A stretch of DNA of 64,000 nucleotides from Whitmania pigra (lineage: Eukaryota > Annelida > Clitellata > Hirudinida > Haemopidae): NCBI GenBank assembly GCA_021613335.1, contig JAJTWR010000021.1, positions 1,547,501-1,611,500 on the forward strand. Reading direction: 5' to 3'. The position numbers and the translations under genes are program-made. The notes beneath the pieces were generated by a model. It made no database searches and was not told the DNA's origin. It was given only the letters and a program-made list of their open reading frames with translations. Numbering within the stretch: the stretch's first letter is position 1; each line of letters starts with the position of its first letter. Positions 49,601 through 63,963 of this stretch are shown here, in pieces.

Positions 49601-52600
49601 CTGGTCAACTCCAAGGAGGTCTCATTCACACCCTGATGGATCTCTCTGTGGTGAGTCAGTCCTCCATGGAGGTCCACCACGAATCCGATGCTGCCCCCGG
49701 CATGATCCCACCCCGAGGACTACAACCTAACAGGATCACCATGCCCAATCATGCCGGTCACCCACCAAAGGCCAGTGTTATTGTGCATGCTGGAAACTCT
49801 TACCAGCCAATTCACGGAGACGATGTCGCAATTGACCATCGCCATCCGCATTTGGTTCAACAGGCCATCTTCGAGGACCCTCGTCATTCGATAGTTCCCT
49901 CGAACGTCGGCGGAAACGAGATGGGACTGGATCTCAGCAATCCTTCGAAGAGCATTGGCCAGACCGCTAAGATGCAGATCATTGGCAACTGTGAGGAATC
50001 ATCTCAACCATCATCATCAGGACTCAACCAACAGAGGTATGCCAGTTTTTGTTCATGTCTGAGAATAGTATTGAGGTGCCAAGGCATTGTCTTGCTTAGT
50101 TACAGCTTTCTATTGATACTTGATTGTGATTACAAAAGCTTAATAAAGCACTCATTTGGCAGCTCTTTGGCTGGAGAGGTGCAAAAGTCAGAAAGTCACT
50201 CTTCGTCTGTCGATCTCGTTGGTGCAAATGACAACGTATCGAACACTGTCGTTGTGGAAACCACACATGTTCAGCCCTCTGTAACTCTGCATAGGTTGAT
50301 AGTTTTAACATATAAATATTGAATATCATTAATAATTTAGAATGCGTATTCAAGTTAGGTCAGAGAGTGGCATTCCACCGTAGGAGAGCAATAAGCAACT
50401 TTCGACATGCATCATGTTTGCAACCCTGCTTACGCTTGCATTTGGGATGCAGTTTTATGTAGATATTTTATGTGCCCCTGATGAGACTAATGATGATAGT
50501 ACTTACAACAATAGTACTTGTAATAATACCAATGATGGTGCTACGTAAATATTGGAAAGAGTATTTCATTTGCATTGTTAAACTTTGCAGAACTCCGAGC
50601 ATAATGGGATGTCTGGTGCCTGCTGAAACTCTGTTGGGAAGGTGGAGACTCTGTCTGGATTTGTTTGGAAGAGTCTTCTGTGATGATGTTGGAGCCGAGC
50701 CAGGCTCAATCATCAGTGAGTTTGGGGGGTTCACTGTCAAGGAGAGCAGATTCAGGAGGGAAATGGAGAGACTTAGGAACTCACAGCAAAGAGATCTCAG
50801 CATTGAGGTAATGATGTCTGCCTTTAAAACTTGTTTCCTTGTTTGGGGAAAGCGTGCCATTCTTTGTGTTCAACAGTGGACACAGCAGTTCATTTCAGAT
50901 GATTGCGAAGATAATAATCAAAGAATTCATTTCAGGTTGAAAGAGATCGAAACAATCTTCTCATCCAGGCCTTCAAACAGATGAATACTCATTTCAACAG
51001 AAGGAACCAGAATCCTGGGCCACCATTGGCTGTTCACAGGGTCAAGGTGACCTTCAGGGATGAACCAGGAGAGGGCAGTGGTGTGGCCAGGAGCTTCTAC
51101 ACTGCTTTCTGTCAAGCAATACTTTCATCTGAGAACCTTCCAAACCTTGACAATATACTTGTTGGAGGTCATGGTCAGATCTATTGCATCTATTTAACTC
51201 ATTTGGAAATGTATTTGTATTTATTCATTTATTAAAATTGATAAATCATTCCCGCAGACCTGCTACAGAGGCTAAGGTCAAGAGAGAAGGAGAGGAAACG
51301 ACTCCAGCAACAACAGCAGCAGCTCAGAGCCTCCAAGGACAAGAAGACACTTTCATCGGATGCTGTTGCATTCTATATGCCGGCATCCTCTTCCTCCTCC
51401 TCACTTCTTGACCCACTGGGTGGTCTCTCTGGGGAGACTGCCGGTGATATCGGGCAATTGTCCAACGACATGTCAGTACAGAAGAAACAGCTCGGAGAAA
51501 GACTTTACCCTAGAGTTCAGGCCATCCAACCGGTATGTTTAATGGCAAATTTTTATTATGAGTATGTATTTAAAATTAAACAACCTTTACTATCGATTTC
51601 TAGGGACTAGCCTCCAAGATAACTGGCATGCTGCTCGAGTTGGGTCCGTCGCACCTACTTGATCTGATGACCTCCGAAGAGCGATTGCGACAGAGGGTCA
51701 GCGAAGCTGTGGACATCATCATGGCTCAAGGAAGGTGAGTAGCTCTTAATTCTGATACTGATTTTTTTTACATTGCTTGTCCAAAAATGGCAAAAAGCAA
51801 ATTACTTGTTGATGTGAACTTATATAATTGATGTTTAGTATTATTAATAAGGTCACTAATGACTTGTTTTTGTACATTTCTCTGTATGTATATCATGTAT
51901 GTTTGTGCCAACCCTATTTAATATATTATATACTAATTTTAGAACTTTATCTGTGCATGCCTTGTTCATCAGCAACTAACATTTACACTTAATTATTTCC
52001 AGAGATGGATCCTGTGCAGAAGGTGGTGAGGCCTATAACTTATCTAGCGACAAGAATGCCAAGAAAGTATCGTTGGCCAAGAAATTGAACGAAACAGAGG
52101 ATGATTCTGACCTTGAAGACAGCAGACCCTTGTTTTGGCAGCCTGGCAAAAAGGGATATTATTCTCCGAGGCCAGGAAGGAACACTCCAGAGAGACTAAA
52201 TGCTTTCAGAAACGTTGGAAGGTACAGTCTGATCGTTATTCATGATTTTAAACATTTTAAAGATTAATAAACATAATGATATATATTTATTAACTTATTT
52301 ATACCGTGTACTTAGGATCATTGGCCTGTGCTTGCTGCAGAATGAAATCTGTCCTCTGTATTTAAATCGTCACGTGCTCAAGTCACTTCTGGGTCGTAAA
52401 ATCTCATGGCACGACTTGGCTTTCTTCGATCCCGTCATGTACGAAAGTCTCAGGCAGCTGTCACTGGATGCAGAGTCAAAAGACGCATCTTCCATTCTAA
52501 TTAACATGGATCTCACCTTCTCCATTGAACTATCGACAGAGGAGGTTTACACTTGAATTCATTCATTTTGTAATAAGATATGATAAGTGATGAGCAATTG

Positions 52601-53640
52601 GAGAAATTACTCAAAATAAAAGGGGCAATAAAGTATTATTATTATTATCATAATGCAGACTCTCTTATTCTGTTGTAAAGCAAACGATTTTATGAAATTC
52701 CTCATCTCATTTATTTACCTTCAGGGTGGAGATCACATTGAACTCATTCCCAATGGTGGCGACATTGAAGTGAATGCCTCGAACATTTACGACTACGTTC
52801 GCAAATATGCAGAGTTCAGGATGGTCAAGCTCGTCTCTAAGCCATTGGAGGTACTCCATTTCTTTGAGACATTATTTGTGTGTGTGTGTTTGGCTCTAAT
52901 ATTAGATTTGTTGTGTGTTAATAAGTCAGACTAAATATTAGTAAATAGTGTGAAGTTCTGATTGGATTTGTTTTAATGTCAGAACATGAAGCTGGGGGTG
53001 TTTGACGTCATACCAAGAGGTTGTTTGGATGGTCTGACATCTGAAGACTTGAGACTCCTTCTCAATGGCATGGGAGACATCAACACACAGACCCTCGTTA
53101 ATTACACTTCATTCAACGACGAAACAGGAGACAGTGAGTGGGCCATTTATTTTAAGCTAAATTCTTGTTAATTTGAATGGACATTAATCAATCTTTATGG
53201 TGGGGTAAGTCCATCAATGGCCAAGGATAAAATTGAAATAAATCAAATCATTCTACTTCTTGTTTTGCCTTCAGGAGAGGGAAGTGAGAAAGTACAGAGA
53301 TTCAAAAAGTGGTTTTGGTCGACCATTGAAAAAATGAACCCCAATGAGAGACAGGACTTGGTAAGAAGGCATTCAGTTGTATCCATTAGGAATACTTAAA
53401 TTAACCATAGTGATTTCCTTATTCCAGGTTTACTTCTGGATGTCCAGTCCAGCTCTGCCTGCCAGTGAGGAGGGTTTTCAGCCCATGCCCAGCGTCACAG
53501 TTCGACCAGCGGACGACAACCACCTGCCCACTGCAAACACCTGTATCTCTCGACTGTACATTCCCCTCTATTCGTCAAAGCTGATCCTCAAGCAAAAGCT
53601 CCTCCTCGCCATCAAGACAAAGAGCTTTGGATTCGTCTGA
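35758..53640 (+). CDS. UBR5: UBR5/hyd-type HECT E3 ubiquitin ligase, about 50 exons
   Basis: Exons: 35758-35819, 36453-36573, 36678-36751, 37424-37619, 38066-38125, 38196-38286, 38365-38505, 38589-38818, 39010-39132, 39206-39316, 39480-39637, 39729-39858, 40040-40182, 40498-40631, 40842-40966, 41079-41331, 41529-41683, 41792-42004, 42115-42196, 42370-42492, 42700-42948, 43145-43361, 43623-43860, 43995-44086, 44259-44405, 44609-44736, 44889-45015, 45168-45273, 45585-45790, 45924-46101, 46317-46508, 46652-46763, 46897-47034, 47214-47366, 47672-47788, 47928-48082, 48160-48440, 48519-49404, 49471-50036, 50163-50294, 50591-50807, 50936-51173, 51258-51532, 51604-51734, 52003-52221, 52316-52544, 52725-52850, 52983-53133, 53275-53360, 53428-53640. 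Total 9030 nt, about 3009 residues; human UBR5 has about 2800. Domains in order: UBA (about 140-185), RCC1-like propeller blades (about 230-950), UBR box (about 1130-1200), acidic linkers, MLLE (about 2610-2668), HECT (about 2700-3009) with catalytic Cys codon 53542-53544 in NTCISRLY. Known UBR5 is a nuclear N-degron/quality-control ligase that builds K48 branches. The extra length lies mainly in exons 38-40, a poorly conserved Ser/Pro-rich linker. Confidence 0.95.
37575..38286 (+). other. UBR5: UBR5 UBA domain (exons 4-6)
   Basis: [31 protein letters not shown] and [16 protein letters not shown], split over three exons, form the three-helix ubiquitin-binding UBA domain near the N-terminus, as in the animal family. 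An acidic run ([10 protein letters not shown]) follows directly. Confidence 0.9.
38287..38364 (+). other. UBR5: In-frame 78-nt intron or optional coding segment of UBR5
   Basis: Bounded by donor CTG|GTGGGT and a strong acceptor (CTTTCCTTTCTGCAG). Its length is a multiple of three and it carries no stop, so unspliced mRNA would add 26 residues ([12 protein letters not shown] and onward). Removing it gives [15 protein letters not shown], which matches the family better. Confidence 0.7.
42596..42689 (+). repeat. Intronic tandem repeat, UBR5
   Basis: Three tandem copies of a unit of about 27-36 bp containing GACTAACAGATG and TAATATAATTT, just upstream of the exon 21 acceptor. Confidence 0.85.
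43383..43444 (+). repeat. (ATT)n microsatellite in UBR5 intron
   Basis: About 20 uninterrupted ATT units directly downstream of the exon 22 donor. The poly-Ile reading is an artefact. Confidence 0.98.
43800..44390 (+). other. UBR5: UBR5 UBR-box zinc finger (exons 23-25)
   Basis: The Cys/His series [35 protein letters not shown] and [11 protein letters not shown] reproduces the zinc-ligand spacing of the UBR box that recognises N-degrons. It is split by two introns. Confidence 0.93.
44126..44243 (+). repeat. Intronic tandem repeat, UBR5
   Basis: About 2.7 copies of a unit of about 43 bp, GCATTGTTTTGGTAATTGAT plus ATAGTGGCTGATTATATGT. The last copy is shortened. Confidence 0.9.
46558..46603 (+). 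repeat. (ATT)n(GTT)n microsatellite in UBR5 intron
   Basis: A compound trinucleotide array that switches from ATT to GTT units, between exons 31 and 32. Confidence 0.97.
51480..51734 (+). other. UBR5: UBR5 MLLE domain (exons 43-44)
   Basis: [15 protein letters not shown] joined to [20 protein letters not shown] carries the KITGMLLE signature of the PABC/MLLE peptide-binding domain, which in known UBR5 binds PAM2 motifs and contacts the HECT domain. Confidence 0.93.
52120..53640 (+). other. UBR5: UBR5 HECT catalytic domain (exons 45-50)
   Basis: From [15 protein letters not shown] through [30 protein letters not shown] and SFNDETG to the C-lobe [17 protein letters not shown]. The active-site Cys (codon 53542-53544) and the C-terminal FGFV end of UBR5 are both present, so catalytic competence is expected. 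Confidence 0.95.
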
Positions 53641-54753
53641 GGAATATGAATAATTTCATTTGCATTTCTAACTTGTAGATCATAGTTTTACTTAGAGATT
53701 TATGTTTTAGTCAAATTTGAAGTGTTTCATCTTGTTGACATGCCAGTTTACTGGATTTTTGACTTCAAAATTAAATTTTTTGTTTTTGAACGAAATTCTT
53801 TGACCATATTCATGGACTTTGGGTTGGCCAAAGGAGACTATCCTTGAGATGTTGTGTGTGTGTCGGTATGTTTGTAGATTATGAGTTGGTGCCTAGCATA
53901 CAAAATGACTCGTTTGACTTTGATTAGCCTTTGTAGTTTGACAACCAAGTTCGCGACGACCCCAAATATCAAAGTTAGTAAAACTCGGTTTTAACATTTA
54001 AGCGCCTTAGTTGTTCGTGAAGAAGCTCAATACTGGCTGCTTAAATATTTTTGCGCTAGGAGCTTTATTGACTTCAGTCTGTGTGAGATGCTATGGAATC
54101 CCTGAAACCAAGCCATGCACAAAGGCTAAGTTTAAGGATATAAACTGGACGGGAATCGTATGTCGTCTCACGACATTTGGCACCCGATTTTTGGGCCCCT
54201 TCCAAGCGCTAGGCCGATGTCGGTATTTGCTCAACGGAACGCGATCACTCGGGTGGGAGTCCTCCCGCACAATTTAAAGGCCGTTTCAGGTTATAATGCT
54301 ATAATGAGTCAACGCACCAGGTTAGCCAGGAGCATCCATATAAACTAGGAATAGACAGTGACGCTTAGCAGCTAAGCCAATATCCGTTCCAACATTTATC
54401 AATCAAAACGAGCTTTTTCAAAAGTTTGTGTTGTCTGTGGTCTCAGACAAATAATTTGACACATCAAGAATTACAGCAACGATGGCGCCTGAAGACCATT
54501 TGCATTTCGCTCCATCCTTAGTACGGTGTAACCATATCATATGGTTCTTCACCGCAGTCCACAGCGGTTAATTTGGAATGATGTCACACATGTAATATCA
54601 TTGATATTTTTGAGTGATCAAAGACCTGAATCTACAATCTTATTAAATGCAATCTTGGAATTCAATATTGGTTAATTTTAAATGCTGAAAAACGTCTGAA
54701 TATTTGTTGATAAACAACTAATGTGGCCAACATTAGTATGGCAGGAACCACTT
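53641..54753. other. Intergenic region between convergent UBR5 and peptidase genes
   Basis: ATTAAA at 53770-53775 is a possible UBR5 poly(A) signal. Otherwise no gene. A less AT-rich block at 54080-54330 and a palindrome AACCATATCATATGGTT at about 54531 are the only notable sequence. Confidence 0.4.
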
Positions 54754-57700
54754 TTAAACGACTAAACCCTTGCTCCTCAGGAATGGTTCCTGTGACGGTT
54801 CTCTGCCCAGAAAGTTGTGCAGCATCTCCACAGCATCCTAGAATAATTTAATTGAGTTTTTAAATAAATAAGTATACTAATGAATTTTTTTATTACAACT
54901 GAAATTAAAATGCTTAATCTTCATTGGCCAGTGATATTGAAGAAATAACAAAACATTAAGGAACTTATCATCAGATTTTATTTAGGTTATATTATCACAA
55001 ATTACACCTAATAAGTAATTTACCATTATATTATTTTATTAAAAATGTAAGCTTTATTTAATGGACATATAATATTAACTAACCAAGGATCCTCCAGGCT
55101 TGAGGATGCACCTCCTGTACTCACGTCCAACTTTGCCATCAAGGACGTTCTTGGCAAACTTGGTTTGAAACATGTCTTCACTGTATACCTCGCTCCACTG
55201 TTGACATTTAAAATAGAACTGGTTAGAAAGTGATAATAGTTACATTGATTAAATATGTAGATGCAAGAAAATAAGTCATGACTAACAATTAAAAATCACT
55301 ATTAATCGGTAATGATAACTTCATTTATATAGTGCCATATGCATAGCTTCAGAGGCACTTTATTTATTTTATTTGGTTATAGTCCGTTACATAACTGAGA
55401 TGATTTGGAACCGCTTCAGAGGTGCTTATTGTAACCATTTATATGGCGCTCCTTCCCAAGGGTGCTGGCGGCAGTGCAGGCTGGGTTTCGAACACGACAC
55501 ATTACGACTGTTGCCATTACCGCGTATGCAGCCACGTAACCCATTCGACTAACCTGCACGCCAATTCTTGGAAAGATCAACTTTACCACAAATGAAAATA
55601 AACCACAATCAGCCGTGTTAAATGATTACCGACCAACAAGATAACCATAATAAGTTGATTGAAAGAATTATTCATCGACTAACGAGATATCCATAATATT
55701 GTGCATCATATCCACCGGCCAAATGTCCAAAGGAGGCAGGCATGTAGGTACCTGGAGTACTCTTGACACCAAGGATGCTCTCTGACAACTTTCCGAACAA
55801 TTCCTTGATGTCCACCTGCATTCAGTAATTAATCCAATCAAATCATTATGTTAATATTTACAAAGTGTTACTAATGAAATTGGAATGGGCGTATGAGCCT
55901 ATTTAGTATGTTATGTGATGTCTTGATAGCCTTAACTAAAACCAAACGTAGTTTAATTGTTAGACATCTACCTTACTAGACTTATCTCATTACACCTGCT
56001 ACAATAGTTATAATTATTAATTATATTTATAAATTATCTGTTGCAATAGCAACAATGATTATAATTATTTTTTAATTAAAGTTATAAATTAGACATGTAT
56101 TTAAATTAATAAGATAAAAATGCCAATTATACCTCATCGCCTCGATGGATGGTTTGATCAAAGGTGGCGAGAAGAATTTGCCTGCAGTTGAAGAGACCTG
56201 CATTTGCATTCTTAGAATTGATGAGCGAATTGAGGAGGTCCTCAGGGATGGGCGAGTGGTTCTCATGGTGACCTGACATCAACATCAATGAATCCCTGCA
56301 CCACACCCAGTTCTCCAGCATCTGAGAGGGAGCCTCTACGAAGTCTCTTTCAACTTTTGTCCCACTGTCGAATGTTCAAATAAGAAAGTGACTGATTGCT
56401 CCTTAGGTCTGTGTTACCGATAGTAACATCACCTGATATCATTGTATGATATGTTACATTATTAATTAGCATTATCTCAATAAATGATTATATGATTGGT
56501 ATTATTTTGATAAATGATTATTATGTAATCAGTATTATTTCAAAAAACGATTAATACGTGACTAGATTTCACAATGCTCACCAGAAGAAGGCAAACTCTG
56601 CTTCACTGCAGATGTGATGCATGACGTGACCAAATTCATGGAAAAAAGTCTCGACCTAAGCAAACCATTGAAATGAACATCTTAGTGTTATCTGTAACCC
56701 GATCCTTTCGACACAAACGCAATTACCTCGCTGTGCAAGAGCAGGGATGGTCGAGATTGACTGGGTTTGGTGAAGTTGGTCAGCATGGCAGCAACATGAA
56801 CCTGCCTCTCTCCATTTTCCATTATGCAACCAGGCTGATTGTTTATCATTATTACGCATTTTTATTACTATTACCATTATCATTATCATTATTCTTATCA
56901 TGTTGAGAAGGATCAATTCAAGGTATTCAGATAGTTGTGATAAATAAAGCAACATAACTCGAAAGCTACAAACCTGGAGTGGGATGCAACAGGCGTGTCC
57001 GTATTTTCCCTCCCTCGGAAACAAGTCCAGATAGAAGTAACCCAAAAGCTTCCCCGTCTCAGAATCTTTAACACTGTACTGCAACAACAACAACATATTC
57101 CAATTTACCGCATGTAACAACAACATATTCCAATTTACCGCATGTAACAACAACGCATTCCAATGCATTGAAACTTTCAGACAACTATTCAACACATGAA
57201 GGAAATAATTCTCCTAAAATGACATTTTGCAGACATCACTGAAAATAATGATTGTATACATTTAATGTTGACATGTGGTCCAAAGATTCATATTCTGGTG
57301 TAACTTGTCTCATCAATCAAATAATTTTTGGAAGTGACAAACTTTGAACAAATAACTTTCTAAAATCGTGTTCTTAAAAAACTCCAACCATTTCAACATC
57401 CTCGTGCCACGCTTTCGCATCTTCAACCAATTCAAAGTTCAACCCAAGGAGCTCCTAAAAAATAATTGTACTTCCTTATTAATCAATAAATTTCTGCTGT
57501 TACTGGTGGCATTAGAACAAAATAAATTTAAATCCACCAATACGAACAAAAAGTATAAAATATGATCAAACAAAAAAGTCATTTAAATTATTCAATGAGA
57601 GGTCAGCCGATCGACCCCGGCATGATGACCGAACCCGCAAACATGCACGCACGCACCTGGTAGATCCTCAACAGTCCTTTGGTGACCTGATCGAGAGGGA

Positions 57701-60700
57701 AATAATCCTTGAGCTTGTTCTGATCAACTGAATATTTCCTCTCTTCATTCCTGGCCATGTAATACCTAAAGTCCCAAGAGTTTATTTGTCCATCAAAGTC
57801 GATCTTCATTTCAGCACACTGAAATTTATCGTCATTAAGTTAAGATGTTCTTTTAATTAAGAGAGCATTTTTTTATAAGGACATGAAATGGCAAATAAAA
57901 ACAGTAAAGAAGTATTTATATACATCTACTATTTATAACATTTAACACGACATAGCCACATTTAACATCAACCTCATTCTTCTTATATTCGAGCAGAAGT
58001 TTCAATTCTTCATCTTTCAGTACTTGGAGTTTTTCTTCCAAATTCGACAGGAATTCCGAAACTTTCTCTGGATTTTTGGCCATTCTCATGTCAAGAATGA
58101 AGGCAGCATGGTTGGGGAAGTCAAGCAAGGTAGCTTTCTAGATTTAAAAAGAAAGCGTCGTTTACTCTATGTTAGTCTTACGTATGTTTCTTAGTATGTT
58201 AATCATTTATTTTATGTTAGTCTTGTGTATGTTTGTTATTAAGCTATTCATTTATGTTATATTATATCTAGGCAATAAGACAAAATCATAATACAAAAAA
58301 TTTAAAGCAATATTGTAATAGTATTGCTTGATTTAACAACTTATTAATAACTCAAAAATTCATTTTCATCAAGTGATCTAAATTCATATTAGGTTACCAT
58401 TCAATTAAGTTAAAACTTAAAGAATAATAAACTTAGATGAACTAATAATTAAATTATTATCAGCTAATCAAGCAAATAAAGCAGAAAATATACAATAATT
58501 GTGAATATTGTTTTCTTGAGAAAAGTGAGACAGTGGTTTATAATTTCTTCAAAAAACACATCTCAAAAGAATGTACAACATTAATCATATGAAAATATTA
58601 ACATATTAACTATCTAACCTTGTGTCGTAGTTTTACCAACTCTTCCAACATAGGCGTGTTCTCAACCATGCACCTAAGCAATGAATATCCTTTTATGATA
58701 AAGGTGCTCCATAAAATGTTATTAACTCTATCCTTTGTCAACTTTCACTATTATTAAGAAAAAATTATGCGGATGCTAAAATAAACATTGCCAACCAAAC
58801 TGCAAAAATATGCAACGAGTTACATGATTAAATCAACCCTTGCATATTCAAAGCCCTTACTTTTAGTCACAGAAAGAAACTCTTGTGCCTAAATCACGGT
58901 CACAGAAGCCCAGTTAGAAATATTAATGCATTAACCTAATTAAGTTAACCCAAACACAGTGCATGCTAAAGGTTGAAATTATTGAATAAAATTATTCGAA
59001 CAGATGCGGCTTGCTCCCATCGGACGATATGTGCATGCCTGGTCCATGACTAAGATCAATGTTGCTCTTTGCACCTATCTATTGTAAAATTGTTTAAGTA
59101 TCTCTTTTTGTATTCATAGTGGAAGATTCATCTAGCAGTTCTTAGTCAGACCTGGTGATGTTGTCTGACTCTTCATAAATGAAGTTGTTGTGGGGATGCA
59201 TTTTGCAACCCTTATGAAAGTGTTACAGCAATAAGTAGCTTCGACAGTTTCTCTTTTTTTTGTGCATGACCATAAGTAAAATTGGTCTATTTACAATGTC
59301 CTAGAAGATAACCGGCATAAATTTAAAAATAATATCTTAGTAGCAGAGGAGATCGCCAAGGAACAGATGAGGGTTAAAAATTATGAGATTAACACTGATC
59401 ATAGCCCAACCTGGAGTTGAAGGCAGTCTCCAAGAGCTTCCTAGTGTTGGGATTCTTGGCATACATCATGCATGGATAATAGTGTGGATACTTCAGAGTC
59501 AGCTCCATTTTTCCATCCTCTCGCTTCAGAAATTAAAATATTATTTATTATTTGAAAGCATGAGTCGATTTAAATATCAGCATGAGGCACACGAGATCTG
59601 CAGACGCATTTATATGGAAAGCTCATTCTCATGCTTGCAGTAATTTAGCCAAAGTCACGATCAAGTAACATTATTATTACTATTACCGCTACTACTATTA
59701 TCATCATCATCATCATCATCAATGTTACTATGATTATTATTATTATCACTACCAAAAAGTAATCACTTTTACCTTCTTAAGGCTATCAAGAAAGTCATTT
59801 GGCAGACCAACTACAAGGAGAATCAAACCAGTTTTAAACACAAATTATTAATTCATAACTAATTAAATATTTTAGCACTCTTTTCACTTAATTCATACTC
59901 AGTTCTTCAGCAGAAAAAAACAATGATTCATTCTCTTCGTTCAAATTCTTTGAAAAATCGATCTCCAAGTTTCGGATTCTGTGCTCCAAAGCCTTTATTT
60001 CATCCTGTACTTGCTTTGGATGCTCGAGACCTATGTTGATTGAGCCAAACATTATCTTGGTTCAGTAAATGTATTATAAACAAAGTGACAAATAAATGAA
60101 TAAAAATTAAATCAGGTTAGCCAATGGACAGATTCACCAGTTAACTACCAAATTAATTAAAAGTTTAATGCTTAAACACCAATAGACAACAAATTTGAAC
60201 TAGGTATGCACATCAAAAAAGGACTCATAAAATTCATTAAATAGAATTATTCTTAAAGAACACAGTGTTAAAACAAACCATTCCTTTGTCCAATTTTTAT
60301 CATTCTTTCCAAAAATCTTTTGGCTTCTGGTTTCAAAGTGTCCCCAAACTTTTTGTTTGCTGCCACTAAGTTAAGAAAGATGTCTTCTCTCAGACTACAA
60401 AAAATATGTTGCTGTTTGACTAAAACAAAACTAGATTGAAAATTAATAATGAAGCAACAGACCTGAGTTCAACTTCAAGTTCTGACAACTTTTTATCAGC
60501 TTGAACACTGGCATCCCTGAGTTCTTTATTTGGAGCAACATGTTGTAAATATGTTAACTGGTTTTTCTTTGTGTAGTAGGTAGTTTGACCATCTCTCAAT
60601 GCCTACAAAAAATATAGAAAAAAATATGCATTTTCGTAGAAAAGCCACAGATAGTCAGCAGTAAAAAAAAACTACCTTAACTACGTTATCATAAACGAGT

Positions 60701-60933
60701 TCATCAGGTTTTAACCTGCCTATTTGGTCATAAAGAGATCTGGATCGAGCAATAAGTTCGCCAGTCTCTTTCCCGATTTCGTCCGGGGTGTAATTCCATC
60801 TTAATTTAACGGACGCAGCGGACATTCTCGCAAAACTCAGACTTCCAGCGTAACTCAAAACTCCGTGAGTTTTCCTTCGCAGCTGTTGAACCGCAATTGC
60901 AGTCCGCGTGTGGTTAAAGACGATAAAGAACAT
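54754..60933 (-). CDS. M3 metallopeptidase, thimet oligopeptidase/neurolysin type, 17 exons
   Basis: Exons (minus): 60933-60676, 60602-60463, 60394-60279, 60030-59899, 59810-59773, 59523-59411, 58673-58619, 58137-57973, 57818-57657, 57454-57389, 57078-56974, 56834-56727, 56655-56582, 56364-56133, 55815-55684, 55197-55084, 54837-54754. They total 2094 nt, 697 residues; human THOP1 has 689 and neurolysin 704. Zinc site HEFGH is at 56640-56626, and the third ligand lies in the [15 protein letters not shown] stretch. Family signatures are [44 protein letters not shown] and KPGGSL. Family members cleave peptides of about 5-17 residues (neuropeptides, proteasome products) in cytosol and mitochondria. 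The first 36 residues are basic and lack acidic residues ([12 protein letters not shown]), like a mitochondrial presequence. Met37 begins the conserved part, so dual targeting is possible. THOP1 versus NLN orthology cannot be settled by eye. Confidence 0.93.
55358..55562 (-). repeat. tRNA-derived SINE in peptidase intron
   Basis: Minus-strand copy of the SINE at 14783-15000. The head GGCGTGCAGGTTAGTCGAAT has an A-box-like part and a B-box GTGTTCGAAACCC. The body contains CAAATCATCTCAGTTATGT and AACGGACTATAACC, and ends in an AAATA-rich tail. It lies in the intron between exons 15 and 16. Confidence 0.85.
57082..57165 (+). repeat. Intronic 36-bp tandem repeat, peptidase gene
   Basis: About 2.3 copies of AACAACAACATATTCCAATT plus TACCGCATGT, adjacent to the exon 11 acceptor. 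Responsible for spurious open frames there. Confidence 0.9.
58674..59410 (-). other. Peptidase intron 6
   Basis: Largest intron of the gene. AT-rich, no embedded gene or recognised transposon. Confidence 0.5.
59699..59721 (+). repeat. Short (ATC)n run in peptidase intron
   Basis: Seven ATC units with degenerate trinucleotides around them. Confidence 0.9.
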
Positions 60934-61625
60934 TCTATAAAATATAAATTATTTTTTTCAAATTGTTATTGGTAATTCCAGTAATATTGATGATGAATTT
61001 GACATTGCTCACAGACATGCACTTGGAGAAAGGACAATCGAAATAAATTGCAGTAAATTTAAATTGATTATTATAAATTATTTGTCTAACAAAATATGCT
61101 TTTAAAAAAAATCTTAATGATTTGCTAAGAAATATTTACTTGATATCAAGTGAGTTCTACATCAAATGATGGAGAGAGCTTGAGTTTTACTGTTGAGCAA
61201 AGCAGTCAAAGCTCAATTCGGTACTTAATTCTTGAGCATTGTGAATGCAAACGCTTCCTTAATGAAATACAATTCTTAGTTCCATTTTCCACAACTCAAT
61301 GCAAGACACCATTCCAAAGCATTTGTCGCAACATCCTCATTAAAATCACCCGGGTAGAGGGGCAATTTTTTTTTTCATAAATATCACAACAGTAAAATGT
61401 ACTACCGGTAGAAGTAAATCGATAGAGATTAGGACACTTTTCTTTTGGATAAGCCTACGCCGCGCACACAAATCGCCAGCGACCACTGGAACGTTAACTA
61501 AGGAATCCATTCACCTCGCTTCTGAGTCAGCCAAGTCAAGCTCGAAAGCCCTGACCGCAAATCCCAAATTTCCTCAGCTTGCTTGCTCAACAGCAAAAAT
61601 GCAAGCCAATTGGATGCCAAGAAAG
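60934..61625. other. Region between EEF1A 3' end and peptidase 5' end
   Basis: Must hold the peptidase promoter. No TATA box or other element could be assigned. A 76-codon plus-strand open frame is not supported. Confidence 0.4.
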
Positions 61626-61631
61626 TTTATT
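61626..61631 (-). terminator. EEF1A poly(A) signal
   Basis: AATAAA on the minus strand about 170 nt after the EEF1A stop, the first canonical hexamer downstream. Confidence 0.65.
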
Positions 61632-61801
61632 AGATCCACAACTTCTAACCACAAACCTACAAAGTACAACAAGTTTGTCCTTTGGAACTCTTTTCTGTGT
61701 CTCACAATTTCAACAAAACGATACCAAATATAGAAGCAAACAATTAGCACAATGTTGCCATTAATGAAAGTTATTCTAGATCCCCCTTCCTCCTCCAAAA
61801 T

Positions 61802-63689
<1,888 letters not shown>

Positions 63690-63919
63690 TTCGAATTAAC
63701 CTGAAAAAAACGTTCGAGACATTAGAAACGCCTGTCATGTCTGGACGTCTAATTCAGTTCTAATTATATGCTAAATACAATTTTTGCCCATTCCACAATT
63801 ATGCCAACTAAGTTTCTTTGACTCATTTATTGCTTTCAACCCTTAAATATTCGTGCAGACAAAAAATGGACACAATTCCGCACCAACCGGCACGACACGA
63901 CAGCAATATGGACGAACTC

Positions 63920-63931
63920 AAGAGGAAAGGG
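63920..63931 (-). promoter_or_regulatory. Candidate 5' TOP tract of EEF1A
   Basis: The minus strand reads CCCTTTCCTCTT, an uninterrupted pyrimidine run starting with C, upstream of the inferred 5' UTR intron. EEF1A mRNAs are classic TOP mRNAs under mTOR/LARP1 control. The transcription start here is inferred, not shown. Confidence 0.45.
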
Positions 63932-63963
63932 CAGTGAGCTAATGAAATGAGCCGAATAGAATA

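Noticed and set aside
54011..54348. Overlapping open frames between UBR5 and the peptidase
   Set aside because: No domain, no splice context and no conservation that I can recognise; the higher GC there may reflect an old repeat.
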